Below are positions 1 through 11,674 of a DNA stretch of 64,000 nucleotides, in pieces (the first letter of the stretch is position 1; every line of letters begins with the position of its first letter). The notes under the pieces were generated by a model. The model made no database searches. It was not told the origin of the DNA and saw only the letters and a list, made by a program, of their open reading frames with translations. This stretch comes from Sphagnum compactum (Eukaryota; Bryophyta; Sphagnopsida; Sphagnales). A program made the position numbers and the translations under genes. The stretch spans positions 4,464,001 through 4,528,000 of the forward strand of contig OZ234503.1 of NCBI GenBank assembly GCA_965153455.1, read 5' to 3'.

Positions 1-1584
1 CTCTTTCCATTAATTTCTCAGAAATTCATAATGATAAAATTACATTCCCCAACATGGTTGCCAAATGTAAGGAATAGTTTTTGTCATTTTTTGGTAAATA
101 TATTAGTTATATTAAAATAAAATATCATGGCTAAGGTCTTGTCTTATCACATTGTAGTAGATACCATGTAAATACAACAACTTGGACAACAACAATTTAT
201 CATCACACCATGGAATGAGAGAAGAAACAAGTTTGTAGAAAAAGGAAAGTTTTTAATTATCACCACCTCCCAAAATACAAAAGAACGTGGGTCTTTATCA
301 AAAATCCTCACTTGCAAAAATATCAACAACCCCCTAAACATTACTGTTTTCTCCCTTTGTAGTCCAACTGACAGTTCTAACTGTCTAACTACCCTTGACA
401 TTTTGACTTTGGTAAGTCGATTTGTACTACTCGATATGTCACTACATCTTCATTTGTCTACACACTTATTACTTTTGTCAAGTCACTTTGCAGTCTATCA
501 AGTCAATTTTCAGTAATGCTTAGTCTCGTCAAATCGTTTAGTCGATTACATACCAATTTGCTAAGTAAGAAATTTCCTTTTCCTAAGACAAGTCATTTTA
601 CATAATTTCTATCATGTTTGATACCATGTGACTAATTTGAAAAACATTATCTCCAAAAACAAGTTTTTTCAACAAAGATGCGATAAATGTATGATAAATG
701 AAATTTTGATAAGTAATTACATTCACATAGAAGATGACAATCGTAGCTAGATGGGCCATAGTTTAAATTTCATTTGAATTGATTATTTTAATGACTAATG
801 AATCATTAAAATTAATGTAGTCAAAATGAGACAATGGCCTTATTATACCAATGTATATTACAAATATGCCCATGGATCCTTCAATATAAATAATGAAATT
901 TATTCTTATTTTAAAATAATATCACATACATTAATTTTGTAAAAATAATAATTGTAGGGCCCGGAAACTAAAATTGATACCCAAAATTAAATGTACCATA
1001 CTTTTGGGACAATTATATTATATGCACTATAATACTAGACCCAAAAGTGCTCAAAAGGGGGGGCATTGTAATGTGCTTTCACCCAAATTTTAAGCCACAT
1101 TTAGTCACATAAAAAAGCTTAATTTTTTGTTTGTTTAATAATACCTTAATACCTTTACTGCCTACAATATATGGAAATATATTGAGTTGGTTCACATTGG
1201 TTTTCTTGTTGGAGTTGATGTTGTCCAACAAACATTGGTGATTGGTTAAAAAAAATTACAACTTCACAACTCACTTGAGCCTATGTGATGGGTCAATGAA
1301 TCTTATTCATCTTAATGCACCACAAATTAGAACATGTCATGAGTTTAGTGAAGGTTTTTTTTTTTGCCATTATTTTTACAAGTAGTTGCAAAGACCAAGG
1401 CATGTTAAGTTGGATTCAACTCATTGAAGCATAATATTTCATTCATTATTGAAGTAGGAAGAATATATAATTAATTCATTTTTGATGTAGACACATTCCA
1501 TAACATAAAATTAAGGACCATATTTGGCCAATATACACTAAAAAAAACTCCCATGTTTTAATAATTGTGTGCGATGACAAAGGA
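1..1584. other. AT-rich intergenic spacer, no gene seen
   Basis: This stretch is strongly AT-rich and has no reading frame with convincing protein character. Around 410-600 there are scattered short words such as AAGTCA and TAGTCG, which suggest worn repeat DNA. A perfect 10-bp inverted pair lies at 785-794 and 803-812. I assign no function. Confidence 0.5.
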
Positions 1585-1592
1585 ACCATATT
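1585..1592. repeat. Left target-site duplication of the hAT element
   Basis: ACCATATT lies directly outside the left terminal repeat and is repeated exactly at 7659-7666. Its 8-bp length is the one expected for hAT elements. Confidence 0.85.
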
Positions 1593-1608
1593 CCTAGTAA
1601 TGACATTC
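1593..1608 (+). repeat. Left terminal inverted repeat of the hAT element
   Basis: CCTAGTAATGACATTC pairs with the reverse complement of 7643-7658 (CATAGTTATGACATTC), with differences at positions 2 and 7. The right end starts with CA, the usual hAT terminal dinucleotide, so the left-end CC is probably a mutation. Confidence 0.85.
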
Positions 1609-1700
1609 GTCATTTTGCACTTTAAAATTCGCGAATTTACGTGGCAAAGCACCTTGTCAAAACATTCGGCATACATTCGTGAAACATTTGCTGGACATCG
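1603..1700 (+). repeat. Left subterminal region with ACATTCG motifs
   Basis: The words ACATTCGT, ACATTCGG, ACATTCGT and ACATTTG recur here. The right end carries the same words inverted (CGAATGT and CCGAATGT near 7553-7580). The inverted similarity continues past the 16-bp terminal repeat: the reverse complement of 7540-7658 aligns loosely with 1593-1700. Arrays of short subterminal motifs are typical transposase binding sites in hAT elements; binding here is inferred. Confidence 0.65.
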
Positions 1701-1725
1701 CGCGCGGCAACAGCCTGTGCTGAAC

Positions 1726-1752
1726 GGTAACGGTTATTGCCAGACCGTTACC
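1726..1752. repeat. Perfect 9-bp inverted repeat, GGTAACGGT / ACCGTTACC
   Basis: GGTAACGGT at 1726-1734 and ACCGTTACC at 1744-1752 are exact reverse complements around a 9-base loop. It lies inside the hAT left end, in a GC-rich patch downstream of the subterminal motifs. The half-site CCGTTA resembles a plant MYB core, so it could be a regulatory or protein-binding dyad. That role is a guess. Confidence 0.5.
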
Positions 1753-2414
1753 ACTAGGAGTCAGGTTGCCGCCAATACCTGCCGGCCGCGCCGCCAGTGC
1801 AGTGCGGTGCAGCTTGTTGTAGTTGTCCTACTGGGGGTGGTTACTATTCTCTCTCTCAAGTTGGAACTTTCTTTTCTTTCTTTCTTTTGCTTCACCTAAA
1901 CTGCAGCTTTTTTGTTTTGTTTACAAATAAACTCTTCCTAAGAAGGAGGAGTCTGAGGAGGTGTTGTAGTTCTTATAGGGCTCCCAACGCAGGCCGTCCG
2001 TCCGTCCTCCTCCAGTGCTCATGGCTGCTACTCTCCGACAACGGAAAGATTATCTATCGGCGACCTCCTCATGTAACGACGTACCTTACAGATCGCAAAC
2101 TATTTTCGACAATCCTTCCAATTCTGTAACTTAGCATCGGTCGAGGCAACAAATGCATGAGATTCTCCTGCAGCTGGTGCTTGGAGTTCATCGGCGGCTT
2201 GAATGTGGAAGAGACTCGCGAAAGAAGATCCTCGCATCCAAGAAACTGTGTTGTGCATCTCGCGGAGAATGGAGTGAAGAAGTTCTTCTCCCGGTCTCCA
2301 GAGCCCTCTCTAGTGGCGCCTTGTGAGGAGGAGGAGGAGGAGGACTCGTCATCAGGGGAAGAAGAATCAGAGCAATCCGTTGCGCCATTGAAGCCGGGAA
2401 GGAGTCCGATGAGT
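1753..2414. other. GC-rich left interior of the hAT element, no assigned gene
   Basis: This is GC- and CpG-richer than the DNA outside the transposon. A GAG-repeat tract at 2325-2345 reads as an acidic run on the plus strand and a proline run on the minus strand. At about 2417-2514 a plus-strand frame reads like protein (five Asp, then Gly-Ser-Ser) and ends before a GTGTGT that could be a splice donor. It could be a leader exon of the transposase or the 3' untranslated part of the minus-strand gene. I could not decide between them. Confidence 0.35.
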
Positions 2415-4361
2415 TCATGAAATCGTCGTCGACGACGACGACGACGGTTCTTCTCTGGGTGCAGAAAACAACACTAATGCAAACAGCAGGCTGCAGCAAG
2501 CAGATGAGGATTTTGGTGTGTATTCTGACTTTGATGCATACTCCAGCATCATGCTTGTGTTACCTGCTTGAGATGTACATAAACCACTGGAGACAGGGAG
2601 ATATATGGTGGTGTTTTTTGCACTATCATCTTCTTGTTTCATGGCACGTTCACCTCTTCTAGTTGTTTCTACTGCTGCTGCCCCTCCATTTGCTTGATTT
2701 TGAGGAGCCATGACATAAGCAACTTCAGCCAACGCTGCAAGTGATCCTGACACATCTTCATTGTCAAGTCTCAGTACTCCTGAAGGTTGTTTCACACCTT
2801 TCTTGTTGTTTGTGTTATCTAAATCTGTGGTCATCCTGACCTCACTCAAACCAGTAGATCTCTCATCCTCCTCTGTTGTTGCATCATTGTGCAACAATGT
2901 GAACTCGTGACCATCATGACCATCTGCAAGCAGGGAGGTTATACCCTGGACCTGTGACTTTTCTGCATTTGCTGTTAACAAAAGTTTCTGAGAATCTCGC
3001 CAGTGTAGTAGTGACAGTAGAGTGAGTCCTGCTTGAGAATTATATCCCACTGCATCATTTTCCTTTAAAGAGAAATTTTCTTCAGAATATTCTTCATCAT
3101 CATCTGCAGTCGTGATCATGTATACTTCTTCTTCTTGCTTCACATCTTATCCTGAAGTATTAGTTGGCAAATTATCAAACTTGTCATGTGCATTTCCAGG
3201 AAGTTGTATCTGTTCCACATCTTCATCATCCAAGTCTCCCCATTTCATTTTCAGAGTATTTGATGCTCTTGCAGCACTTACTAAACTCTTACGACGCTCT
3301 TCCATATCCTTAGAACTACCATTTCCCCTATCCTCCTCCTCCTCCTCAGGTGCATCACAAACAATCCCAATGATGAAGAGAAGAAGAGGGCAGCAGCTCA
3401 TGCAGAACCCTCTTCTGGGCGTTAGATTTCACAAGAGCCTCCTTCTCATCACCAGATGTAGAGGGATGATGATGATCATATGCATCTGCAATTCCTTCAG
3501 GTCTTGCAGCCACATGTGGATTTGTGTAATTGCTGTCAGAACATTGAGCTGCTCCTGCTGAATCAATTAACCCATTTGGATCTCGTACACTGTCAGAGAA
3601 TTGTGCACACTTGCTACAGGTGCTTGCTCTTGTGGATACCGATTGCTCAAGTGTATTGGACTGAATGACAACACTCAACAACTCTGGTCTGAAGTAGGTC
3701 AACTCCCCAGAGGCAAGCTTGAATCTACTTTGTGTTGTAATGTCAGCTTCCTTATCACCAGAGAAGCCATCATTGCATGAATCTTCTTCTTCTGACAATG
3801 GAGAGATTGAACCAAAGAAGCCGCCATGGCATGGATCTTCTGACAATGGGGAGATGGAACCAGAGAAACCATCATTGCATTGATCTTCTGACAATGGAGA
3901 GATTGATCCATCTGAAGAGACTGATGCTGCTGCCGCATCAGACTCCTCTGCTGCTGCCACCCTGATTCCCTCTGCCAATTGTTGCTTGGTGGACTTGTCT
4001 CTTTTGTTTGCCACTGCTGCTTTGTATCCTTTATACGTGAAGGCAAACTTGACCTTCACTTACACAAATCTCTTTTCAAATCTCTCACAAATCTCTCTGT
4101 GTGAAAAACTGCAGATGGATTGTGGATAATGGCCAAAACCAGACTAGAGAGATCTATGTCACAGAGAAATTGCACAAGGTAAAATGCAGATGATGCAACT
4201 GAAAGTTTGTTTGTGTTTTCTTCCTTGCTGGCTCTTCTGTTAAGATCTATCTGCCGTTTGCAGACAGATTCTAGTTTCTCCACGAATCTATCATCAAGAA
4301 GAGCAGCTTCTTGGGAGGAAGGATTAGAACTAGCAGTAGTAGTACTTCTTCACTGAGCCAT
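2415..4361 (-). pseudogene. Broken acidic Ser-rich gene of unknown family inside the hAT element
   Basis: I do not recognise this gene. Reading down the minus strand, ATG at 4361 is followed after three codons by TGA. The same frame then runs open from about 4349 to 4056 (hydrophobic stretch LVQFLCDIDLSSLVLAI). A second frame, 4059 to 3355, carries three back-to-back repeats of about 16-18 residues built on SISPLSED and NDGFSG. The first frame resumes from 3401 to 2415 with one TAA at 3147-3149. It includes an acidic run, the motif KMKWGDLDDEDVEQ, and a Ser/Thr-rich tail. A strong donor-like GTAAGTG sits near 4060, so one break may be an intron, but the TGA and TAA look like mutations. It faces away from the transposase. 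It may be an accessory transposon gene or a captured host gene. Confidence 0.5.
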
Positions 4362-5182
4362 GAAATGCTTTCCAGATTTTTCTTCTTGCCCCAATGTGTG
4401 TGTGATTATGCAGAGAGCAAGAGATCCCTAATTTTTGTACCTATATTGTTGCAGTATCCAGGCCAGGACCGGAAAGGCAATCAAGCACAGGGTACACATG
4501 TACTTATGCCACTCTACCTCTTGTTGTTGTTGTTGTTTTTCTTGCTTTTTTGTAGCAGATTTTGTCAGCGAAAATGCAAATGTTTCTTGTTCTTGTCAAA
4601 TCAAGAACAAACGTCCTTGTATATGAACTGATACGAGGAAGAATATTGGGGATTGGCTGTTGTATGAGGGCAGTGGAAATGTGTGTGTGTGTATGTGCAC
4701 TTGTTCAGGCACAGGCATGGAATGTTGCAAGAAATGAATTGAAAGAGTTGATGAAGCCCCAAAAGCTCCATGGGGCCTTTGCAATTTGGATCCTGAGTGC
4801 AGTGGTTTCTGAGGAGGGTGAGCAGAAGCCATGGCACTTGAGTTTCATATTGTGAGTTTGTTGTTATACTGTCATCACTTTTGTTGCTCAGGTGTTTCAG
4901 GTGTTCAAGATCTCTAAGTCTTGTGCATCATGTTGGTAGGTTTGCATATGTCACATGTGAGAGGAGGACAAGACCTGTTTCTGAAGCTAACAATTTTTTC
5001 ATGAACAGGGCAGAATTAGACTGGAGGATGGGGAGATAGTTTGTGTGCTGGTTGGAGGGTGATCTCTCTGACAAAAGAAAAGAAAACCTTGGCTCTTCTC
5101 AATTCTTTTCTGATGAGTACGCTGCTCCAACACTCTTCATTGGTTTTGCTTGCTCCAAAGTTGTGTAACTCTGACAGCCGCC
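4362..5182. promoter_or_regulatory. Divergent spacer between the two transposon genes
   Basis: About 800 bp separate the minus-strand gene start from the transposase start, so both promoters are expected here. It contains a GT-rich microsatellite near 4680-4696 and short T-rich runs. Just before the transposase ATG, the sequence CTCTGACAG followed by CCGCC looks like a splice acceptor, so the transposase may have an upstream leader exon. No certain TATA box could be assigned. Confidence 0.35.
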
Positions 5183-7096
5183 ATGGTCAAGGAAAAGGGA
5201 CCAGAGCATGCCCACGTTGTCCAGCAGGAGGAACCCAAGACCCCTGGGGAAAGCACTAAGGTCAAATGCAAGTACTGTGAACTTGTCTTCACCGCCACAA
5301 CAACCAGGATTCATGCACATCTTCTAGGGTGGACTGGATCTGGTGTGCGAGCTTGTGACAAAATCCCCCCGGTGGTTACACACCAGTTTGAGGAGCTGGA
5401 GAAGGAAAAGAAGGAAAAGGAGTTCAAGAAGCGGAAGGTTGAGCAGCTTGACAAGCTGTCCAGTGGGGAGGCTGTCAATCCTAAGAAGCAAAGCACCTTG
5501 AAGGCTGCCTTCTCCAAGCAGGATTGCTCGAAGGTTGACCAGCTTTGGGGTCGAGCATTCTATGCCAATGGGCTCTCTTTCCGTTTAGCAAAGGATCCTC
5601 ACTTCAAGGCAGCTGTGGCAGCAACAGCAAGCTTTGGGGAGTCATATCCAGGGTCTCCTTCTGTGGACAGGCTGCGAACAACCATTCTGGAGCGTGAGAA
5701 ACAGGTCTGTCGGGATGGCTTGGCCTCCTTCCAAGAGTATCTTCAGCTGACAGGGGCAACGATTACCAGTGACGGGTGGTCTGATGTGCGTAGGCGCCCT
5801 TTGTTAAATATGCTCGTTGTCTCTCCGAAGGGGGAAATGTTCCTCAAGGCGGTTGATACGGGGGGTGAGACAAAGGACGCTGCTTATATTGCTGGACAGT
5901 TGATTGATTGCATCCGGGAGGTTGGTGCAGACAGCGTCATCCAAGTTGTTACAGACAGTGCGGCAGTCTGCAAAGCTGCTGGTAGGCTGGTTGAGCAAAA
6001 GTTCTCTTGGATAACATGAACGCCGTGCACCCCACATTGTCTGGACCTCCTCCTTGAAGATGTGGGGAAGCTGCCATGGGTTGCAGAGGTGGTTGCAGAG
6101 GCAAAGGTGGTGGTGAAATTCATCACAAATCACCACCAGAGTCAGGCGCTATTTCGCGAGAAGTCTACGCTGGATCTGCTGAAGCTGGGGGACACGCGTT
6201 TTGCCACCAACTTCATCATGCTGGACCACATGCTAGAGGTGAGAGAGGTGTTGCAAGAGCTGGTTGTCGGCCGGGAGTGGAGGGAGTGGAACAGGAAGTC
6301 CAATCATTTGGATGACGGGGACGAAGTGAGGGACTGTGTCTTGCGGAGCGGATTCTGGAAGAACTTGGAAAAGGTGCTAGCATTGACAAAGGGGACGGTG
6401 GCTCTACTGCGGGAGTGCGATCGGGGGGTGCCAATCGTAGGAAAGGTCTATGTGGCAATGTTCAATTGCGGACAGGAATTGGAGGCCCTGAGGGACGGCA
6501 CCTCGGAGTACTGTCCTGGGATCAAGGTCTTTGCTCAGAAGTATGCACAGGTGCATGCAATATGGGAGAAGCGCTGGGAGATGCTGCACAGCGACATGCA
6601 TGCCGCTGGGTATGTTCTTGACCCGGAGTATCAGTCTCCAGGTAATGGGCAGCATAGCAACGTAGAAGTGATGCGAGGGTTTCACAACATTGTTGAGAAG
6701 CTTCTACCTGACGTTGAGGATCAGGTCAAGGCAATCGAACGGCTAGCTAAGTACAGGAACTCGGAGGGAGAGTTTGGCCGCCCGTTCGTCAAGGCAAGTG
6801 CTAAAAAGTTGCCAGGCTGGAAATGGTGGGTGGAATTTGGCTCAGAGTGCCTCGAGCTGCAGAGCGTGGCGCAGAAGGTGCTAAGCCAGATCTCATGCGC
6901 GTCTGCGTGCGAGAGAAACTGGAGCACCCACGACTTTATCCACAACAAAAAGCGCAATCGTCTGCGACTAGACAGGGCAAATGATCTAGTGGAGGTGTTC
7001 TCTAACCTGCGTCTGATCAGCAAGGTGAACAACATCGAGTATGAGGAGCAGATGGTGGCATGGGACAGCGGAGAGGAGGAATTGGAGGAAGAGTGA
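5183..7096 (+). pseudogene. hAT transposase (BED finger, DUF659, hAT dimerisation domain) with one premature stop
   Basis: This encodes a cut-and-paste transposase of the DUF659 hAT clade. I chose the ATG at 5183 because GCCGCCATGG is an ideal plant start context. The frame has 637 codons and is open except for TGA at codon 279 (6017-6019). A BED-type zinc finger lies at about residues 27-58 (C29, C32, H44, H46). A basic KKRKV stretch at 82-86 could be a nuclear signal. The RNase H-like core has Asp197 in TSDGW and Asp258 in VVTDS, which fit the first two catalytic acids, then CTPHC at 282-286. The hAT C-terminal dimerisation region spans about 544-611 (CERNWSTHDFIHNKKRNR). Family members usually have Trp just before the TPC motif, so TGG to TGA is the likely break. 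The frame is otherwise unbroken. Confidence 0.9.
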
Positions 7097-7316
7097 AGCA
7101 CGGGTGAGCTTGGCAAAATATTGGATTGTGTCCTTTTTTTTTGTGAATCTGGTGTGCTGGAGCTCAAGAAAGTTTAAAAGCTATTAGATTTTGCAGTCAG
7201 GTCAAAAAAATTTCTAGTTTGTGCAATCCAATCAGATCTGGTATGCAGCTCAACTAGTTCTGATGCAGGGCTTTACTGCATGCATTTGTTTTTTGAATCT
7301 TTTTGGGTGGTATGAT

Positions 7317-7539
7317 GCCGAATATGCTTGGTGGTAAAATGAGGACAGGCTGATTTGTCCATCCAGGATAGAAGTCTGATAATGTTTTAAAGTTGATCAA
7401 CAATATAAAAGCTTGAGGAAGATTCGTTCAGCATTTGCTAGAGAGTGACTTCATTGGTATTTGCTGTCCTACCGAATCTGCTTGATGGTAAAGTTAGGAT
7501 AGGCTGATTTGTCCATCCAGGATATAAGCCTAATAATGT
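7317..7539 (+). repeat. 69-bp direct repeat in the right arm of the hAT element
   Basis: Units 7317-7385 and 7471-7539 share most of their bases, including the exact core GGCTGATTTGTCCATCCAGG, and are 154 bp apart. Each begins with CCGAAT, the subterminal motif of the element. They lie between the transposase stop and the right terminus and may be transposase-binding or 3'-end sequence. Confidence 0.75.
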
Positions 7540-7642
7540 AAGCCTAACATGCCCACGAATGTTTACCGAATGTTCACCGGTTAATCTATAAAATTCTTTA
7601 AAATTCTTGCTTCTTTGGGCTTCCATAACATTCCCGCACTAA

Positions 7643-7658
7643 GAATGTCATAACTATG
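7643..7658 (-). repeat. Right terminal inverted repeat of the hAT element
   Basis: GAATGTCATAACTATG is the inverted partner of 1593-1608 and is followed at once by the ACCATATT target duplication at 7659-7666. Confidence 0.85.
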
Positions 7659-7666
7659 ACCATATT

Positions 7667-10600
7667 TTTAAATAGTGATGGGCAATTGCACAACTTTCTT
7701 TTATTAGGAGTTAGAGGCTACAACAAGGGTACAACATAAGGTAGGTGGCAATTTCAATTTAGATTTTTCCAATGAGTTTACCCACTTGCAAAAGACAAGT
7801 TGGATGGTATTTTTGTGATTGTGTTCGTTCTTTTTGGTTCTTTTGTCAAATGTGGGAAGCTCAAAATAACATGTATGTTTGAATGTTTTTGGGGAGAATC
7901 CCTCTTATCTTGCCTTATATGTTATTGAATAAAACTAAGAGTTAAGCATTTAAGCTTCATCAGTTGTTTTATGAATTTGTTGCATGAATGTTATTCAATG
8001 TTTTATGAATTAAATTTCATGGGGTTTTTGGTCAATGCATGTAATTTCCAAACTTGTGTGGTGATCAACTCCAAGAATTTTGTAAAATAATTACTACTTT
8101 TCCAAAGGGACATCTTTGAAACTTGAACGGTGCATCTACTACTTCAACAACAAAACATAAACAACTTGTCCTTTGATTTTTGTAGTGTTTATTCAATTAC
8201 CTACTTATACCAAACTCTAGGTTTTTTGCATGGATGATGTGAATAATCGCTTCTTGCATTGTTATTTTATGTTGCAACATTAAATTGCAATGCAAGAAGT
8301 TGAAGGAGCCAAAAATAGTCAAAGGAGCCACCCAAATGAATGGACATTCTTTAAAATTGCATTTTTGTATGTTTGAAAGATCACAAGTGAAGCATAATAG
8401 TTTGGATTGTCATAAATTTTTTGGAATATTTTCCATTAATTGCATAGTTTATATGCTCAAAGCTTAACACAAATCAAAAATGTTTTTGCATGTTCAAAGC
8501 ATTCAAACTTTGAAAGTGGATGGTCCTTGTTTTTTTCAAATGCCTTTTTTTCTACCAATGTGCACCATTCCTTTTGAAAATTGGAGAAGATTTTAACATT
8601 GATGATTAAAAGGGCAAAAGGACTTGAACTGATGAAAATTGTTCTTATAACCAATTTTAGCACATTGGCTCAAAAGTGATTTTGACCTTGAAAATTATGA
8701 ATTTTGAAAATGTGCCTTTAACAAAAGTTGTTCATATTTATGTGATAAAGGGCATGAATGCATAATATACATGATATAAAATCAATTTATAGTCAAAATG
8801 CATTAATATCTAAAATGTAGTGTTAAAGGGGTACCCAAAATATAAATTATAAAATTATAAACTAACACAAAAATGACACAAGTCGTATGTAGACCTTGGA
8901 AAAGGATTTTTACTTTGGCACCCTTGGCTCCTTTGGCCATGTTTTCACCCAATTAGATCTTGCACCACATTGGTTCATATGGCCACAATTTTATTTTGGT
9001 CATACTTTGCATTGAAAAGTTATATTGATGCTAACTATTTTGGGGGGAAACATCAATCGACCATCTTTGAACTTGCATCTTCCTAGGCCATGTAGATTGT
9101 GTGCACATTATGTTTAGCAATTAGTAACCTAGTAGGCAATTTTTTCCTTTCCTTAGTTGCATGTCTTTGGCACATCCAATTTGCTTTTGTGATGCAATCG
9201 AAAGAATTTTATTGGCATTCAACAAAACTTGATACCATTTTTTTTGTTTATGCTTGGAAGAATCTTCCTAGTATTCAAAAGCTTTGAAGACAAGATTTGG
9301 CAACTCCAAGCAACAATTGTAAGAATTTTGTCCTCAATCAAGTTTGTCAAATTTTGGAGATGGAAAACAAAAACTCAAAAGAGTGTCAAATTTTAACAAC
9401 TCATACTCTTATCATTTGATGCCACTCTTTTGAGCTTCTAGTTTCCATTTTTAGTTGTTAGTCCATGCCTTGTCTATATTTGAGTTGTAATTAATGTGGT
9501 CCCTTCACCCCATCCATGTTTTTATTTCCTATTACAATTCCATGGTTGTTGAAGGGAGACACTCTTAATTAGTGGATTGTTTAGTGTTTTGGATGTAAGG
9601 CCAACCATTGTTACTAACCATATTATCAATTTGAACAATTTTTTAAACATTGAGATTTTTCTTTCTCCCCAATGTTTATAATGTTTTTTGGACTATCATG
9701 CCCAAGACAAGATCAATGTAATGTTTACTTCTGGTATCTTCATGTGGATGATTTGTTAAGTGGTAGTATAATGTACAATTTGAATGGGAGCATGTAAAAT
9801 TTTACCCAAAAAATTTAATAATAAAACTCATGATGTAAGATTGAACTTAATTTAGGTGGGAGCAAAATCTAGTGTAGTTCAAGGAGGAGCACATGTGCAC
9901 ATGAATTCAAGCATAGTAGTTTGAGGTAAATTGATTTCCTTTCAAGCACCATATTGTTCAACTACATTTTTGCATCCTTCAATCTCTATCAATGAGAGCT
10001 TTGCACAATTTAAGCTTTTGTCAACAATGAATATGAAATTTAGGGATTGTGGCTTTTGCATGTTATGATGCATGTTTTTGTTATCTAAGATTGATGACGC
10101 TTAATAGTTGGCATATGTGACCAAGATTGAGGACAAGTTGTTTTGCATTATACTGGATTTTATGGCATGTGATTTTTACACCTACAACCCAGAATATTGC
10201 TAGGCTAGATTTTAATATCATTGTTCAAAACTACTTGGACTTTGTAAAATTTTCACTGGACTTGGCAAAATTTTCACTAGACTTTGTAGGCTAGTGGCCT
10301 TTGTTTTCTTACATTATTCATTGAAGTTGGTAGATGTGAAGAACATGTAACTTTATGAACTTTTAAGAGGAGGTTTTTGCTATAAAGAAAACTTGGACCC
10401 AAGTTGTAGCCTATTATGAAAGGTTCAACAAATAAATCAAATAGAATAATAACTCAACAAAATGATCAAATTGCATAAAATTATGTTAAAGAGCAATTCA
10501 AAAATGTCAATTAAATTGTTAACATACATAGAACTTTTGTGCTTGGCATGAAAGGCATGTAATTGAACTTCCACACAAATTATAGAATGGCACCACATCT

Positions 10601-11024
10601 TCTTTCTCCTCCAAATTTCAAATTCAAGAGTTTTTTCCAACAACCATGGATTTTGTAGAGAATTTTGGAGTTGGATTACGGTAGGACTTTATTCACCACC
10701 CTGAAAGTAGCTATATTAAAAAGTGCCACATGTGATGCAAGTCATTAAATAGAAATTAATATTTGTTTGCCTTTTGTCCCCAACTTTCCACCACCTATCG
10801 AAATGAATGTTGATGATCCATTTGAGGTGAATTCTAAAATCCAACCTTTGAATTGTTGCTCCTATTGCTATTGGATGTGGCAAGCCTCAAAAACCGCCAA
10901 GTGATGTAGTTTGAAATTTTCAAAAGGTTTGGTTTATAAAATTGCCATGGGTAGAGGTAGTCTTTAACAAGGGTCACGACATTTTTTTCAGTTTTAAATG
11001 TATTGTGTGCACAAAGATGGATTG
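7667..11024. other. AT-rich intergenic spacer
   Basis: This is uniformly AT-rich, and the only frames are short and unconvincing. It contains the hairpin at 9361-9448. I see no RNA gene, no recognisable domain and no clear element ends. Confidence 0.5.
9361..9448. repeat. Imperfect hairpin with ~30-bp arms
   Basis: The left arm 9361-9390 and right arm 9418-9448 pair over about 24 of 30 positions, including the unbroken run CTCAAAAGAGTG, around a loop of about 27 bases. It could be a small MITE relic or a fold-back transcript. Nothing shows that it is expressed. Confidence 0.4.
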
Positions 11025-11627
11025 TATGGTAGATGCAAAGTAGGGTGACTCATTTTTGGCATCACAATGTAGTCTTTTGTAAATTGTCATGCATTTTTGT
11101 GCTATACTAACATGTTATATAATCAACAATATGGGTGTAGTCATACTAACATGTACCAAAAGTAGTCGTCACCACTATTTGATTTTTTGAATTTTGGATT
11201 AAAATAAAAATATAAATATAAAATTATTTTATAAAATCTTATTATGAATACATTATGTACATGTCGTAAATAATTTGAAATTAATCTAATGAGTGAAAAA
11301 TATGTATGAGGACTTTTAACCTCTTGTAATCACTGCTTAAAAGCTACATAAAAGGAATTTAAAATAGTTTTGACACTAAAAGCACAATTTGAAAATATTT
11401 TTTAATGACATATTTTTGGATATTATTTTAATATACACCTTAACATAATAGTATTAAGAAAAAATTAAATATTTTAAATATTTTTTTGAAAGACGTATTA
11501 AAAAAATTCCAAGAAGATTTTAAGAATAAAACATTTGGTCTAAGGGGGCACGTGCGGCTCTTAATAGAGTGGTTGGACCCATATGCCAAATTTTTAATTA
11601 AATTTAGATTGTCAATTTGAATAAAAA

Positions 11628-11674
<47 letters not shown>

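Larger units (their letters stand above)
1593..7658 (+). mobile_element. Complete hAT-superfamily DNA transposon carrying two genes
   Basis: The element is 6066 bp long. It starts with CCTAGTAATGACATTC and ends with GAATGTCATAACTATG, so its 16-bp ends match as inverted repeats at 14 of 16 positions. It is flanked on both sides by the same 8 bp, ACCATATT, at 1585-1592 and 7659-7666; an 8-bp duplication is the hallmark of hAT insertion. Inside lie a hAT transposase on the plus strand (5183-7096) and an unrelated gene on the minus strand (2415-4361), diverging from a shared spacer. The interior is clearly richer in GC than the flanking DNA. The perfect target duplication and few coding breaks suggest a fairly recent insertion. 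The copy is probably non-autonomous, because the transposase frame holds a stop codon. Confidence 0.9.

Noticed and set aside
2157-2514. Plus-strand acidic frame (Glu run, then a separate Asp run) as a leader exon of the transposase
   Set aside because: The Glu and Asp segments are in different frames, and I could not show a splice path to the transposase start, where the ATG at 5183 has an ideal context.
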